A DNA stretch of 64,000 nt from Streptomyces sp. XM83C. GTDB lineage: Bacteria > Actinomycetota > Actinomycetes > Streptomycetales > Streptomycetaceae. Every line of letters starts with the position of its first letter. Positions within the stretch are counted from its first letter, which is position 1. The notes below the pieces were generated by a model that was not told the DNA's origin, searched no databases, and saw nothing but the letters and a program-made list of their open reading frames with translations. Positions 10,088 to 20,581 of this stretch are shown piece after piece. A program made the translations under genes and the position numbers. The DNA lies in the NCBI RefSeq assembly GCF_023072675.1, contig NZ_JALLGL010000001.1, positions 42,090 to 106,089 of the forward strand, in the 5' to 3' direction.

Positions 10088-10107
10088 AATCCTATGGGGC
10101 GCGGGGC

Positions 10108-10249
10108 GGCGGCCGTTAAACGGTTTCTCCTCGGCCGCTCCGGCGGCGTCCGACGCGGACTCTTCCACGGCCTCTTGTACGGCCTGTTCCGCGATCTCCT
10201 GTGCGGCCTCCTCGGCGGCCCCGCCCGCACGGCTCCGGGGACACCGCAC
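10108..10249 (-). pseudogene. Coding-like Ala/Glu-rich stretch without its own stop, possible gene remnant
   Basis: Between the DUF4267 stop and gatC, one minus-strand frame reads an amphipathic helix ([20 protein letters not shown] and then [16 protein letters not shown]). Its Streptomyces-like third-position G/C is far more protein-like than normal spacer. A GTG at 10249 could start it, but the frame has no stop of its own before running into gatC sequence in another phase. It may be the tail of a lost gene or a low-complexity accident. Confidence 0.25.
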
Positions 10250-10259
10250 CGTCGGCGGC

Positions 10260-10631
10260 TCAGGCCGCGAAGAGCAGGGCGGCGCTGAGGAGCACGACGA
10301 GCGCGGTGGCGAAGTGGATACCGAACGCGACGGCCCGCGCACCGCCGTGGCGCAGGACGATCACCGTGTCCACGAGCGGGATCAGCGCCACGCACACCAT
10401 GAACCAGGCCTCCGCGCGCAGCCCGGCGAAGACCAGCAGGGCGAGGCCCACGAGGCCGAAGGTGCCGTCGCGCAGGCCCTTGACCGTCAGATAGGCGCCC
10501 GCGTCACCGCGCGGGTCGGCGGGGACGCCGTAACCGGCGGCGGCGGGCGCGGGCCGGAACCAGAAGCGGTAGCCGAGGAACAGGCAGAACAGGTCGAGCA
10601 GGACGGCCAGGGTGGTGGCGGCGACGGTCAT
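10260..10631 (-). CDS. DUF4267-type small membrane protein
   Basis: About 123 aa starting [21 protein letters not shown] second ATG four codons upstream (10643) is possible, but the GGGGA placed 5 nt before 10631 favours the shorter form. Four hydrophobic helices are visible, separated by short loops, including [20 protein letters not shown] and [18 protein letters not shown], with the family-typical [24 protein letters not shown] segment after helix 1. The function of DUF4267 proteins is unknown. It is divergent from a TetR gene whose probable operators lie between the two starts. Confidence 0.85.
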   Translation of the reverse strand: MTVAATTLAVLLDLFCLFLGYRFWFRPAPAAAGYGVPADPRGDAGAYLTVKGLRDGTFGLVGLALLVFAGLRAEAWFMVCVALIPLVDTVIVLRHGGARAVAFGIHFATALVVLLSAALLFAA

Positions 10632-10651
10632 CGGGATCCCCATTCATGTTC

Positions 10652-10716
10652 GCTAGCGGCGCTAGGTCTTGTTTCGACGCTAGCACGAGCGGCGGCAGTG
10701 TTGCTAGCACTGCTAG
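10652..10716. promoter_or_regulatory. Repeated GCTAGC operators between the DUF4267 and TetR genes
   Basis: Two 14-bp sites with the same plan, GCTAGCGGCGCTAG (10652-10665) and GCTAGCACTGCTAG (10703-10716), flank a single GCTAGC (10679-10684). The right-hand site overlaps TAGAAT, a plausible -10 box for the TetR gene. Paired palindromes in a divergent TetR promoter are the normal autoregulatory arrangement. Confidence 0.65.
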
Positions 10717-10726
10717 AATCCGGGTC

Positions 10727-11317
10727 ATGTCGATTCAGGCGCGCAAGGAGCGCGAACGGGCCGAGCGCGAACGGCTGATCGTCTCGGCCGCGCGGGAGCT
10801 GGCCGAGGCGGAGGGCTGGGACGCGGTGACGACGCGCCGGCTGGCGGCGGAGATCGAGTACAGCCAGCCGGTCCTCTACAGCCACTTCAAGGGCAAGACC
10901 GCGATCATGGCGGCGGTCGCCGTGGAGGGCTGCGCGGAACTCGCCGGCGAGCTGCGGCGCGCCCGGACGGCCGCGGAGGGGACCCGGGCCCGGCTCGCGG
11001 CGGTCGGCGAGGCGTACACCGCGTTCGCGCGGCGCCGGCCCGCGCTGTACGACGCGATGTTCACGCACCTCGTGGATCTGCCGTGGGCGACGCCCGAGGC
11101 ACCGGCGCCGCTGCGGGAGGCGTTCGGGGAGCTGCTGGCCGCGGTGGAGCCGACGGCGGCAGAGGGCGAGGACACCGGGCTGCTCACCGAGACGTTCTGG
11201 GCGGGCCTGCACGGCCTGGTCACGTTGATGCGCAGCGGCCGGCTCCCCGAGGCCGGGCACGAGCGGCGGCTCGCCCTGCTGATCGGGCACTTCACGGCGG
11301 GGCTGCCGGGGAGCTGA
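10727..11317 (+). CDS. TetR-family transcriptional regulator
   Basis: 196 aa beginning MSIQARKERERAERERLIVS. The TetR helix-turn-helix occupies residues about 18-65 (DAVTTRRLAAEIEYSQPVLY then SHFKGKTAIMAAVA). The remainder is an all-helical ligand domain with a WHG-like C-terminal segment (TETFWAGLHGLVTLMRSGRL). It probably represses the divergent DUF4267 membrane gene and itself through the GCTAGC sites in the 83-bp spacer. The start at 10727 is preceded by a short leader with no strong ribosome binding site, so the message may be nearly leaderless. The ligand is unknown. Confidence 0.92.
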   Translation: MSIQARKERERAERERLIVSAARELAEAEGWDAVTTRRLAAEIEYSQPVLYSHFKGKTAIMAAVAVEGCAELAGELRRARTAAEGTRARLAAVGEAYTAFARRRPALYDAMFTHLVDLPWATPEAPAPLREAFGELLAAVEPTAAEGEDTGLLTETFWAGLHGLVTLMRSGRLPEAGHERRLALLIGHFTAGLPGS

Positions 11318-11319
11318 CG

Positions 11320-11335
11320 GGCGGGCCGGCCCGCC
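11320..11335. terminator. Palindromic GC hairpin between convergent TetR and GGDEF-EAL genes
   Basis: GGCGGGCCGGCCCGCC is a perfect 16-bp palindrome directly after the TetR stop, able to form a 6-bp stem. It lies in a 61-bp convergent spacer and is a plausible bidirectional terminator. Confidence 0.5.
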
Positions 11336-11378
11336 GCCCGCCCGGCGCCGTCGTCCCGTGTGCCGGGCGTGCCGCGCC

Positions 11379-13607
11379 TCAGCGGCCCGGTTCCTCCGCC
11401 GTCGCCGCAGGGAGGGCCGCCGCGGGGCGCTGCCAGCCGCGTGAGCCGCGGGCGCGCAGCCAGGCCGTGGTCTCCTCGGGCGGCATCGCCGCCGCGACCA
11501 GCCAGCCCTGTACGGCGTCGCAGCCGAGGTCGCGCAGCCGCTCCCAGGTCTCGTCGTCCTCGACGCCCTCGGCGACGACGAGCAGGCCGAGCGAGTGGGC
11601 GAGGTCGACGGTGCAGCGGACGATCTCCGCGTCCTCGGTGTCGACGGCGAGCCGGGCGACGAAGGACCGGTCGATCTTCAGTTCGCTGACGGGCAGCCGG
11701 CGCAGATGGACGAGGGAGGAGTAGCCGGTGCCGAAGTCGTCCAGGGACATCTTCACGCCGTGGCCGGTGAGCGCGGCGAGGGTGTCGGCGGCGCGGGTCG
11801 GGTCCTCCAGGAGGACATGCTCGGTGATCTCCAGCTGGAGCGCCCCGGCGGGCACCCCGTGCCGGGCGAGGCGGGCGGCGACGGAGCCGGCGAAGCCGGG
11901 GGTGTGCACGTCGCGCGGGGAGACGTTGACGGCGACCGGGACGAACAGGCCCTCCGACCGCCACCGGGCGACCTGCCCCAGGGCCGTCTCCAGGACGTAC
12001 TCGGTGAGATGGGGCATCAGGCCGGAGGACTCGGCGATGGCTATGAACTCGTCCGGCGGGACCTTGCCGCGCTCCGGGTGCACCCAGCGGACCAGGGCCT
12101 CCAGGCCGGCCACCTGGCCGTCGAAGCGGACCTTGGGCTGGTAGTGCAGCTGCACCTCGTGCGCGTCGAGCGCGCGCCGCAGATCGCCGAGGAGGCCGAG
12201 CCGGTCGGGGGTGTTGGAGTCCCGCTTGGACTCGTACACCTCGACGCCGGTGCGGTCCCGTTTGGCCTGGTACATCGCCACGTCGGCGCGGCGCAGCAGG
12301 CCTTCGGCGTCGAGGGCGTGGTCGGGGAAGACGGCGACCCCCGCGCTGGCCTCCAGGACGAGGGTGAGTCCGTCGAGGTCGAGCGGGGAGCTGAGGGCGG
12401 CCACGAGGCCGCGGGCGATGCGGGTCGCGGACGTGGTGGAGTCGGCGACCGGCAGTAAGACGGCGAACTCGTCGCCGCCGAGCCGGGCGACCTCCGCGCC
12501 GCGCGGCAGGGCGAGCCGCAGCCGGTCGGCGGTCTGAAGCAGCAGCCGGTCACCGGCGAGATGACCGAGGGTGTCGTTGACCGATCGGAAGCGGTCGAGA
12601 TCGATCAGCATGAGGGCGGCGCGGGCGTCGATGCGTTCGGCGTCGTCCAGGGCCGTCCAGATGCGTTCGAGGAGCCACTGCCGGTTGGGCAGCCCGGTGA
12701 GCGGGTCGCGCAACTGCTCCTCCGCGCGGGCGCGGGCGATCCACAGGGTGGAGTCGAGGGCGATGAGCGGGATGGCGAACAGGGGCAGCAGGATCGGCTT
12801 GGACACGGCCACGACGCACACCAGGGGTGCGATGCCGAGGAGGGCGATCGCGACCAGGCCCTGTCTGACGAGGGCGGTGCGGGCGACGGTGGGCAGGCCG
12901 CCGGTGCGCAGCGCGTGCAGGTACCACAACAGGGCGCGGGAGACGAGGAGATAGGCCGCCGCGACCAGCACCACCTGGGGTGCGGTGTAGAGGGTCCAGC
13001 GGTCCGGGTCCCACGGGTCCTCGACGCTCGGTACGGCCCCGAACGCGGCCAGCACGAGGGCGCCCGCGCCGATGCCGAGGATGTCCACGGCGCCGTGCAG
13101 GACGCCCTGCCGCCAGCGGTGGCGGCGGGCCACGCCGACCAGGACGACGACGGTGAGGCTGACCAGGCCGGCCGGGACCCAGCCGTACAGCAGCAGGACC
13201 GCGAGGGTGAGGGCGGCGCCGGAGCCGGTGCCGCCCCACCAGCGGGCGCGGCCCAGCATCACGAGGTGGCCGACGACGATGCCGGTGAGCACGGCCAGCG
13301 ACCAGCCGGCCGTGCCGGACGGGAAGAGGGGGTGGTCGCCGGTGAAGGCGCGGACGAAACCGGCGCCGAGCACCAGCGCGGCGGCGACGACGACCGCGGC
13401 GGGCAGCCTCACCCACGACCGGTGCCGGTCGTGACCGGCGGTCGGATGTCCGGAGGCGAGCAGCGCGTCCGGTGCGCCGTGCGCCGCGGCGGTGCGCCCC
13501 CGCCGGCCGGCGCGCTCCGATACCCGCGTCGCCCAGCCACGCCATGCGCCGGCCATACGGCGCAGGCGCAGCCGTGAGTCCGGGGCGACGCTCTCGGTCG
13601 GTTCCAT
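11379..13607 (-). CDS. rmdB: Membrane GGDEF-EAL cyclic di-GMP enzyme (RmdB-like), contains a TTA codon
   Basis: 742 aa starting MEPTESVAPDSRLRLRRM; a GAGAGG ribosome binding site supports the ATG at 13607. The N-terminal ~290 residues hold several membrane helices. A GGDEF domain follows, with DPLTGLPNRQWLLERI and an intact GGDEF at 377-381. The EAL domain has EAL at 503-505, DDFGTGYSSL and the late EGVEDDETW segment. Both active motifs look complete, so c-di-GMP synthesis and hydrolysis are both formally possible. The position beside ligA matches S. coelicolor RmdB, which I recall as a phosphodiesterase affecting development. Residue 384, just after GGDEF, is a TTA leucine codon (12456-12458), so translation should depend on the bldA tRNA and be tied to differentiation. 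Confidence 0.93.
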   Translation of the reverse strand: MEPTESVAPDSRLRLRRMAGAWRGWATRVSERAGRRGRTAAAHGAPDALLASGHPTAGHDRHRSWVRLPAAVVVAAALVLGAGFVRAFTGDHPLFPSGTAGWSLAVLTGIVVGHLVMLGRARWWGGTGSGAALTLAVLLLYGWVPAGLVSLTVVVLVGVARRHRWRQGVLHGAVDILGIGAGALVLAAFGAVPSVEDPWDPDRWTLYTAPQVVLVAAAYLLVSRALLWYLHALRTGGLPTVARTALVRQGLVAIALLGIAPLVCVVAVSKPILLPLFAIPLIALDSTLWIARARAEEQLRDPLTGLPNRQWLLERIWTALDDAERIDARAALMLIDLDRFRSVNDTLGHLAGDRLLLQTADRLRLALPRGAEVARLGGDEFAVLLPVADSTTSATRIARGLVAALSSPLDLDGLTLVLEASAGVAVFPDHALDAEGLLRRADVAMYQAKRDRTGVEVYESKRDSNTPDRLGLLGDLRRALDAHEVQLHYQPKVRFDGQVAGLEALVRWVHPERGKVPPDEFIAIAESSGLMPHLTEYVLETALGQVARWRSEGLFVPVAVNVSPRDVHTPGFAGSVAARLARHGVPAGALQLEITEHVLLEDPTRAADTLAALTGHGVKMSLDDFGTGYSSLVHLRRLPVSELKIDRSFVARLAVDTEDAEIVRCTVDLAHSLGLLVVAEGVEDDETWERLRDLGCDAVQGWLVAAAMPPEETTAWLRARGSRGWQRPAAALPAATAEEPGR

Positions 13608-13875
13608 TCCCGTCCCTCTCACAGCCGGCGGTGCCCACGCCACGCGGCCCGATGCCCGACAACCATCAGCGGTTCCGCGTTGGGAAACCCTGCCCCTGTC
13701 CTTCCCGAGCCGTCCGGAACACGGGGATGCCCCGACCGCAGCTGGGCACGGCAGGCGCACACCTCAACAGTAGGCCGCAGAAGGCTTCCACGGGCACCGG
13801 TCGTCGGCGGTTGCCCGTTTGCGCCCCGGCCACCCGTATGCATCTGATATGCACCGATCGAGTGCCCTTCAACCG

Positions 13876-16086
<2,211 letters not shown>

Positions 16087-17094
16087 TTACTCTGGGTTGT
16101 CCGCGAGGGATCTCGCCGCCCGGACGCAGTGGGCGAGCGCCCGGCGTGCGTAACCGGGGGACGCGCCCGCGAGACCGCATGCCGGGGTGATCGTCACCGC
16201 CTGGGCGAGCAGCCCAGGATGCAGCCCCAGCCTGCGCCACAGCGTCCTGACACCCATGACGCTACCGGCAGGGTCCGACAATGGGCCGTCCGTGCCGGGC
16301 ACGACACCGGCGAAGAGCCGCGTGCCGCCCTCCACGGCCTCCCCGATCGCCTCGTCGTCACGCTCGGTGAGCAGGGAGAAGTCGAAGGAGACCGCGGCGG
16401 CGCCCGCCCTGCGCAGCAGCGCGAACGGCACGTCCGGGGCGCAGGAGTGGACGACGACGGGCCCTTCGTCGTGCACGCCGACGATGTCCCGCACAGCGGC
16501 CTCGACGATCTGCCGGTCGACGGCGCGGTGGGTGCGGTAGCCGCTGGCGGTGCGGACCTGTCCGCGCAGGACGGCGGTGAGGGAGGGCTCGTCGAGCTGG
16601 AGGACGATCCGCGCGCCGGGGACGCGGCGGCGCACCTCGTCGAGGTGCAGCCGCAGCCCTTCGGCGAGGGAGGCGGCGAGGTCGCGGCAGGCTCCGGGGT
16701 CGGAGAGGGCGGCCTCGCCGTTCTTCAGCTCCAGGCTCGCGGCGAGCGTCCAGGGGCCGACTGCCTGCACCTTGAGCGGCCCCTCGTAGCCCTGGGTGAA
16801 CTCCTCCAGGGCGTCGAGGTCCTCCCGCAGCCAGGAGCGGGCCCGTCTGGTGTCGCGGCCGGGCCGGTCGCCGATGCGCCAGCCGCTGGGCTCCACGCGC
16901 GCGTACAGCTCGACGAGCATCCCCGCGGTGCGGCCGATCATGTCGGCGCCGGGTCCGCGTGCGGGCAGCTCGGGCAGGAACGGGAAGTCCTCGAAGGATC
17001 CGGTGGCCGTCTTCGCGGCCTCCCGGGCGTCGCCACCGGGGAGGGACCCGACCCCGGTGGCCGCGCCGAAGCTGAACTGGGTGTTGTCGCTCAC
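16087..17094 (-). CDS. MetE C-terminal-like methionine synthase family protein
   Basis: 335 aa. It corresponds to the C-terminal catalytic barrel of cobalamin-independent methionine synthase. TGVGSLPGGDAREA opens the domain. VQAVGPWTLAASLEL and LQLDEPSLTAVL follow. VVVHSCAPDVP carries the zinc-binding His-x-Cys, and ITPACGLAGASPGYARRALA supplies the last Cys. The N-terminal folate-binding half of MetE is missing, so it may use another methyl donor (for example a methylcorrinoid, as in MesA-like proteins) or transfer methyl groups elsewhere; this is inference. It lies between an SDR gene and ligA, all leftward, with a 15-bp gap to ligA. Confidence 0.9.
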   Translation of the reverse strand: MSDNTQFSFGAATGVGSLPGGDAREAAKTATGSFEDFPFLPELPARGPGADMIGRTAGMLVELYARVEPSGWRIGDRPGRDTRRARSWLREDLDALEEFTQGYEGPLKVQAVGPWTLAASLELKNGEAALSDPGACRDLAASLAEGLRLHLDEVRRRVPGARIVLQLDEPSLTAVLRGQVRTASGYRTHRAVDRQIVEAAVRDIVGVHDEGPVVVHSCAPDVPFALLRRAGAAAVSFDFSLLTERDDEAIGEAVEGGTRLFAGVVPGTDGPLSDPAGSVMGVRTLWRRLGLHPGLLAQAVTITPACGLAGASPGYARRALAHCVRAARSLADNPE

Positions 17095-17126
17095 CCGGGA
17101 AGCCTACGGAACGCCGGCGCCGGCTT

Positions 17127-17816
17127 TCACCGCCCGGGGCGCACGGTGAGGTCGTTGACCTCGGCGTCCCTCGGCAGGTCGAGGGCCATGAGGACGGTCG
17201 TGGCGACCGATTCGGGGTCGATCCACCGGACGGGGTCGTACTCCTTGCCCTCCTGCCGGTGCACCTTGGCCTGCATGGGGCTGGCGGTGCGGCCGGGGTA
17301 GACGGAGGTGACGCGGACGCCGTTGGCGTGCTCCTCGTGGCGCAGGGCGTCGGCGAGGGCCTTCAGGCCGTGCTTGGAGGCGGCGTACGCGGACCACTCG
17401 GCGTGGGCGTTGAGTCCGGCCCCGGAGTTCACGAACACGACGTGACCGCGGGAGGCGCGCAGCTGCGGCAGGAAGTGCCGGGTGAGTTCGGCGGGGGCGA
17501 TCAGGTTGACGTCGAGCTGGTGGCGCCAGGTCTTCGGGGTGAGATCGCCGACCTTGCCGAGGTCGACGACGCCCGCGATGTGCAGCAGGGAGTCCACCCG
17601 GTCCGGCAGGGACTGGTGGGAGAACGCCCAGCTGAGCCGGTCGGGGTCGGCGAGGTCCCCGACGAGGGTGCGGGCGCCGGGGAACTCGGCGGCCAGTTCC
17701 TTGGCGCGGCCCGCGTCGCGCGCGTGCAGGACGAGATCGTCCCCGCGCGCGTGCAGGCGGCGGGCGACGGCCGCGCCGATGCCGGACCCGGCGCCGGTGA
17801 TCACATGTGTAGCCAT
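17127..17816 (-). CDS. Short-chain dehydrogenase/reductase
   Basis: About 229 aa beginning MATHVITGAGSGIGAAVARR. An in-frame ATG three codons upstream (17825) has GGGAG too close to it, while the same GGGAG is well spaced for 17816. The cofactor motif TGAGSGIG is at residues 6-13. The structural LLHIAGVV motif and the catalytic Ser-Tyr-Lys set follow (VFVNSGAG, then YAASKHGLKALA). This is a complete classical SDR using NAD(P)H. The substrate is unknown. It is the first gene of a leftward run with the MetE-like gene and ligA, 32 bp from the former. Confidence 0.92.
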   Translation of the reverse strand: MATHVITGAGSGIGAAVARRLHARGDDLVLHARDAGRAKELAAEFPGARTLVGDLADPDRLSWAFSHQSLPDRVDSLLHIAGVVDLGKVGDLTPKTWRHQLDVNLIAPAELTRHFLPQLRASRGHVVFVNSGAGLNAHAEWSAYAASKHGLKALADALRHEEHANGVRVTSVYPGRTASPMQAKVHRQEGKEYDPVRWIDPESVATTVLMALDLPRDAEVNDLTVRPGR

Positions 17817-17843
17817 GCCCGCCATGCTCCCATCACCGCGCGG

Positions 17844-18383
17844 TCAGCGGACGCCCTGGCTCTCCTCCAGGTAGGCCAGTGCGCCGACGGGTTCGTCCGC
17901 GAAGAACACCAGCTCGGCGAGCGGGCGCGGCAGGAAGCCCTCGCTCTCCATGCGGTGGAACTGCTGCTTGAGCCCGTCGTAGAAGCCGGCGGTGTTCAGC
18001 AGGACGACCGGCTTGTCGGTGTGGCCGTGCTTCTTCAGTTCCAGGATCTCGGTGGCTTCGTCGAGGGTGCCGGTGCCGCCGACCATGACGACGACGGCGT
18101 CGGCCTTCTCCAGCATCAGCCGCTTGCGTTCGGCGAGGTCGCGGGCGACGACCATCTCGTCGGCGCCGTGGCGCACCCGGGCGGAGAGGAACTCCACGGA
18201 CACCCCGCACAGCCGGCCGCCGGACTCCTGCACCCCGTCGGCGACGACCTTCATCAGTCCGACGTCGGAGCCGCCCCACACCAGTGTGTGGCCTCCTTTG
18301 CCGAGAAGTTCGGCGAATTCACGGGCGGGGCGGGTGTAGCGCTCGTCGAGGTCGGCGGCGGAGAGGAAGACACAGATACGCAT
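17844..18383 (-). CDS. LOG-family (TIGR00730-type) nucleotide phosphoribohydrolase
   Basis: 179 aa. The family cleaves nucleoside 5'-monophosphates, including cytokinin ribotides, to free base and ribose 5-phosphate. Seen: MRICVFLSAADLDERY at the N-terminus, the Rossmann-like LVWGGSDVGLMKVVADG, the Arg/Lys-rich RDLAERKRLMLEKADA, and the signature region MVGGTGTLDEATEI. The family's PGGxGTxxE motif here has Val in place of Pro, while the Gly-Gly-Thr-Gly-Thr and the Glu remain. Substrate preference cannot be told. It is 28 bp upstream of the SDR gene and could share its transcript. Confidence 0.88.
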   Translation of the reverse strand: MRICVFLSAADLDERYTRPAREFAELLGKGGHTLVWGGSDVGLMKVVADGVQESGGRLCGVSVEFLSARVRHGADEMVVARDLAERKRLMLEKADAVVVMVGGTGTLDEATEILELKKHGHTDKPVVLLNTAGFYDGLKQQFHRMESEGFLPRPLAELVFFADEPVGALAYLEESQGVR

Positions 18384-18535
18384 GGCGTCACGGTACGCGG
18401 ACGGCGCGGCGGCCCGGAGAGCGCTCCCGGAGCACGGGTGAGGCGCACACGGTCACGGGGTCGCACGGCGGGACGGGGCGGGTCGTCGAGGTGTCGTCCG
18501 CGATGAGTCGGCCCGCGAGTGGCAGTCTCGGCTTC

Positions 18536-19318
18536 ATGGAGAAGAAGACGGTTTCCCGCGACGGGACGTCCCTCGCGTACGACGTGACCGGCCGGGGGCC
18601 GGTGGTGGTCCTGGTCAGCGGGGCCATGTCGACCGGCGGCACGGTGGCTCCGCTGGCGCACCGGCTCGCCGACCGGTGCACGGCCGTGGTGTACGACCGC
18701 CGGGGCCGCGGCGAGAGCGGTGACACGGCGCCGTACACGGTCGAGCGTGAGATCGAGGATCTGGCGGCGGTCGCCGAGGCGGCGGGCGGCGACGCGGCCC
18801 TGTTCGGGGTGTCCTCGGGCGGCGCGCTGGTGCTGCGGGCGGCGGCGGCCGGGCTGCCGGTGCGCCGGGTCGCCGTGTACGAGGTGCCGTACGCGGATCA
18901 TCTGGAGGGCGGGGCGGAGCTGCACGCGCGCTATTCGGAGGATCTCGCGCAGGCGCTCGGGGAGGACCGGCGCGGGGACGCGGTGGAGCTGTTCCTGCGG
19001 CTGACGGGGCTCGGCGAGCAGACCATCCAGGGCGCGCGGCAGTCGCCGATGTGGGCGGGCATGGAGACGGTCGCGCCGAGCCTGGCGTACGACAACGCCG
19101 TGATGGGTGACGGGCTGCTCCCCCGCGAGCTGCTGGCGTCGGTGGGCGTGCCGGTGCTGTCGGTGGCGGGCGGGGCGAGCCCGGCGTGGCTGCCGCGGGC
19201 GGCCCGGGACGTCGCGGAGGCGGTGCCGGACGGCACGTACCGGGAGCTGCCGGGCCAGACCCACATGGTGGAGCCGGAGGTGCTGGGGCCGGTGCTGGCG
19301 GAGTACTTCACGCAGTGA
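18536..19318 (+). CDS. Alpha/beta hydrolase
   Basis: 260 aa starting MEKKTVSRDGTSLAYDVTGR. Seen: the oxyanion loop VVLVSGAMSTGG, the nucleophile elbow FGVSSGGAL (Ser in G-x-S-x-G), an acid before the end, and the catalytic His in LPGQTHMVEPEVLGP. This is the soluble single-domain hydrolase type common in actinomycetes, with unknown substrate (ester, lactone or epoxide). It is divergent from the LOG gene, with 152 bp between the starts, and converges on mnmA, with a hairpin between the two stops. Confidence 0.9.
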   Translation: MEKKTVSRDGTSLAYDVTGRGPVVVLVSGAMSTGGTVAPLAHRLADRCTAVVYDRRGRGESGDTAPYTVEREIEDLAAVAEAAGGDAALFGVSSGGALVLRAAAAGLPVRRVAVYEVPYADHLEGGAELHARYSEDLAQALGEDRRGDAVELFLRLTGLGEQTIQGARQSPMWAGMETVAPSLAYDNAVMGDGLLPRELLASVGVPVLSVAGGASPAWLPRAARDVAEAVPDGTYRELPGQTHMVEPEVLGPVLAEYFTQ

Positions 19319-19324
19319 GCCGCA

Positions 19325-19351
19325 GGCGCCGGGCGCGCGCCCCCCGGCGCC
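19325..19351. terminator. Hairpin between convergent hydrolase and mnmA genes
   Basis: GGCGCCGGG (19325-19333) pairs with CCCGGCGCC (19343-19351), a 9-bp GC stem with a 9-nt loop, placed between two converging stop codons. Confidence 0.6.
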
Positions 19352-19387
19352 GGTGCGGGCCGCGTCGGGTGCGGCGCGCCGGCCGGG

Positions 19388-20521
19388 TCAGACCGCGGCG
19401 GCCGTCCTCGCGCGCGTGGTGGTGGCGATCGTCGCCGAGCCGACCACGCGCGTGCCGTCGTACAGGACGATGGCCTGGCCGGGTGCGACGCCGCGGACCG
19501 GCTCGGTGAAGGTGACGCGCAGTTCGCCGTCGGCCATCTCGGCGCGCACCTCGGTCTCCTCGCCGTGGGCGCGCAGCTGCGCGGTGTAGGTGCCGGGGCC
19601 GCTGGGGGCGGTGCCGCACCAGCGGGGGCGGATCGCGGTGAGCGCGGTGACGTCGAGGGCCTCGGCGGGGCCGACGGTGACGGTGTTGTTCACCGGGGAG
19701 ATGTCGAGGACGTAGCGGGGCTTGCCGTCGGGGGCCGGGGTGCCGATGCGCAGGCCCTTGCGCTGGCCGATGGTGAAGCCGTAGGCGCCCTCGTGGGTGC
19801 CGAGCTTGTTGCCGTCCTCGTCGACGATGTCGCCCTCGGCCTTGCCGAGGCGGCGGGCGAGGAAGCCCTGGGTGTCGCCGTCGGCGATGAAGCAGATGTC
19901 GTGCGAGTCGGGCTTCTTGGCGACGGCGAGGCCGCGGCGCTCGGCCTCGGCGCGGATCTCGTCCTTGGTGGTGACGGTGTCACCGAGCGGGAAGAGGGCG
20001 TGGGCGAGCTGCTGTTCGTCGAGGACGCCGAGGACGTACGACTGGTCCTTGGCCATGTCGGAGGCGCGGTGCAGTTCGCGGGTGCCGTCGGGCCGGGTGA
20101 CGATCTTGGCGTAGTGGCCGGTGCAGACGGCGTCGAAGCCGAGCGCGAGGGCCTTGTCGAGCAGGGCGGCGAACTTGATCTTCTCGTTGCAGCGCAGGCA
20201 CGGGTTGGGGGTGCGGCCCGCCTCGTACTCGGCGACGAAGTCCTCGACGACGTCCTCGCGGAACCGGTCGGCGAGGTCCCAGACGTAGAACGGGATGCCG
20301 ATGACGTCGGCGGCGCGCCGGGCGTCGCGGGAGTCCTCGATGGTGCAACAGCCCCGCGCGCCCGTGCGGAAGGACTGCGGGTTGGCGGAGAGCGCCAGAT
20401 GGACGCCGGTCACGTCGTGGCCCGCTTCGGCGGCGCGTGCGGCGGCGACGGCGGAGTCGACGCCGCCGGACATGGCGGCGAGGACGCGGAGGGGGCGGGG
20501 GCGCTGCGGGGTGTCAGTCAT
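19388..20521 (-). CDS. mnmA: tRNA-specific 2-thiouridylase
   Basis: 377 aa starting [20 protein letters not shown]. MnmA puts sulfur on uridine 34 of Lys, Glu and Gln tRNAs. The PP-loop SGGVDS near residue 18 binds ATP. Catalytic cysteines sit in [12 protein letters not shown] and [15 protein letters not shown], and the tRNA-binding HYAKI segment follows. The C-terminal beta-barrel ends in [15 protein letters not shown]. The sulfur donor is normally a cysteine desulfurase, and one is encoded about 1 kb away (21553-22716) on the same strand, with an amidase gene on the other strand lying between them. Confidence 0.97.
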   Translation of the reverse strand: MTDTPQRPRPLRVLAAMSGGVDSAVAAARAAEAGHDVTGVHLALSANPQSFRTGARGCCTIEDSRDARRAADVIGIPFYVWDLADRFREDVVEDFVAEYEAGRTPNPCLRCNEKIKFAALLDKALALGFDAVCTGHYAKIVTRPDGTRELHRASDMAKDQSYVLGVLDEQQLAHALFPLGDTVTTKDEIRAEAERRGLAVAKKPDSHDICFIADGDTQGFLARRLGKAEGDIVDEDGNKLGTHEGAYGFTIGQRKGLRIGTPAPDGKPRYVLDISPVNNTVTVGPAEALDVTALTAIRPRWCGTAPSGPGTYTAQLRAHGEETEVRAEMADGELRVTFTEPVRGVAPGQAIVLYDGTRVVGSATIATTTRARTAAAV

Positions 20522-20581
20522 AACCCTTCCAGAGTACGGGGGCGCGGGAACCGGAGCCCGCGGATATGCGTTGTCGATCGC

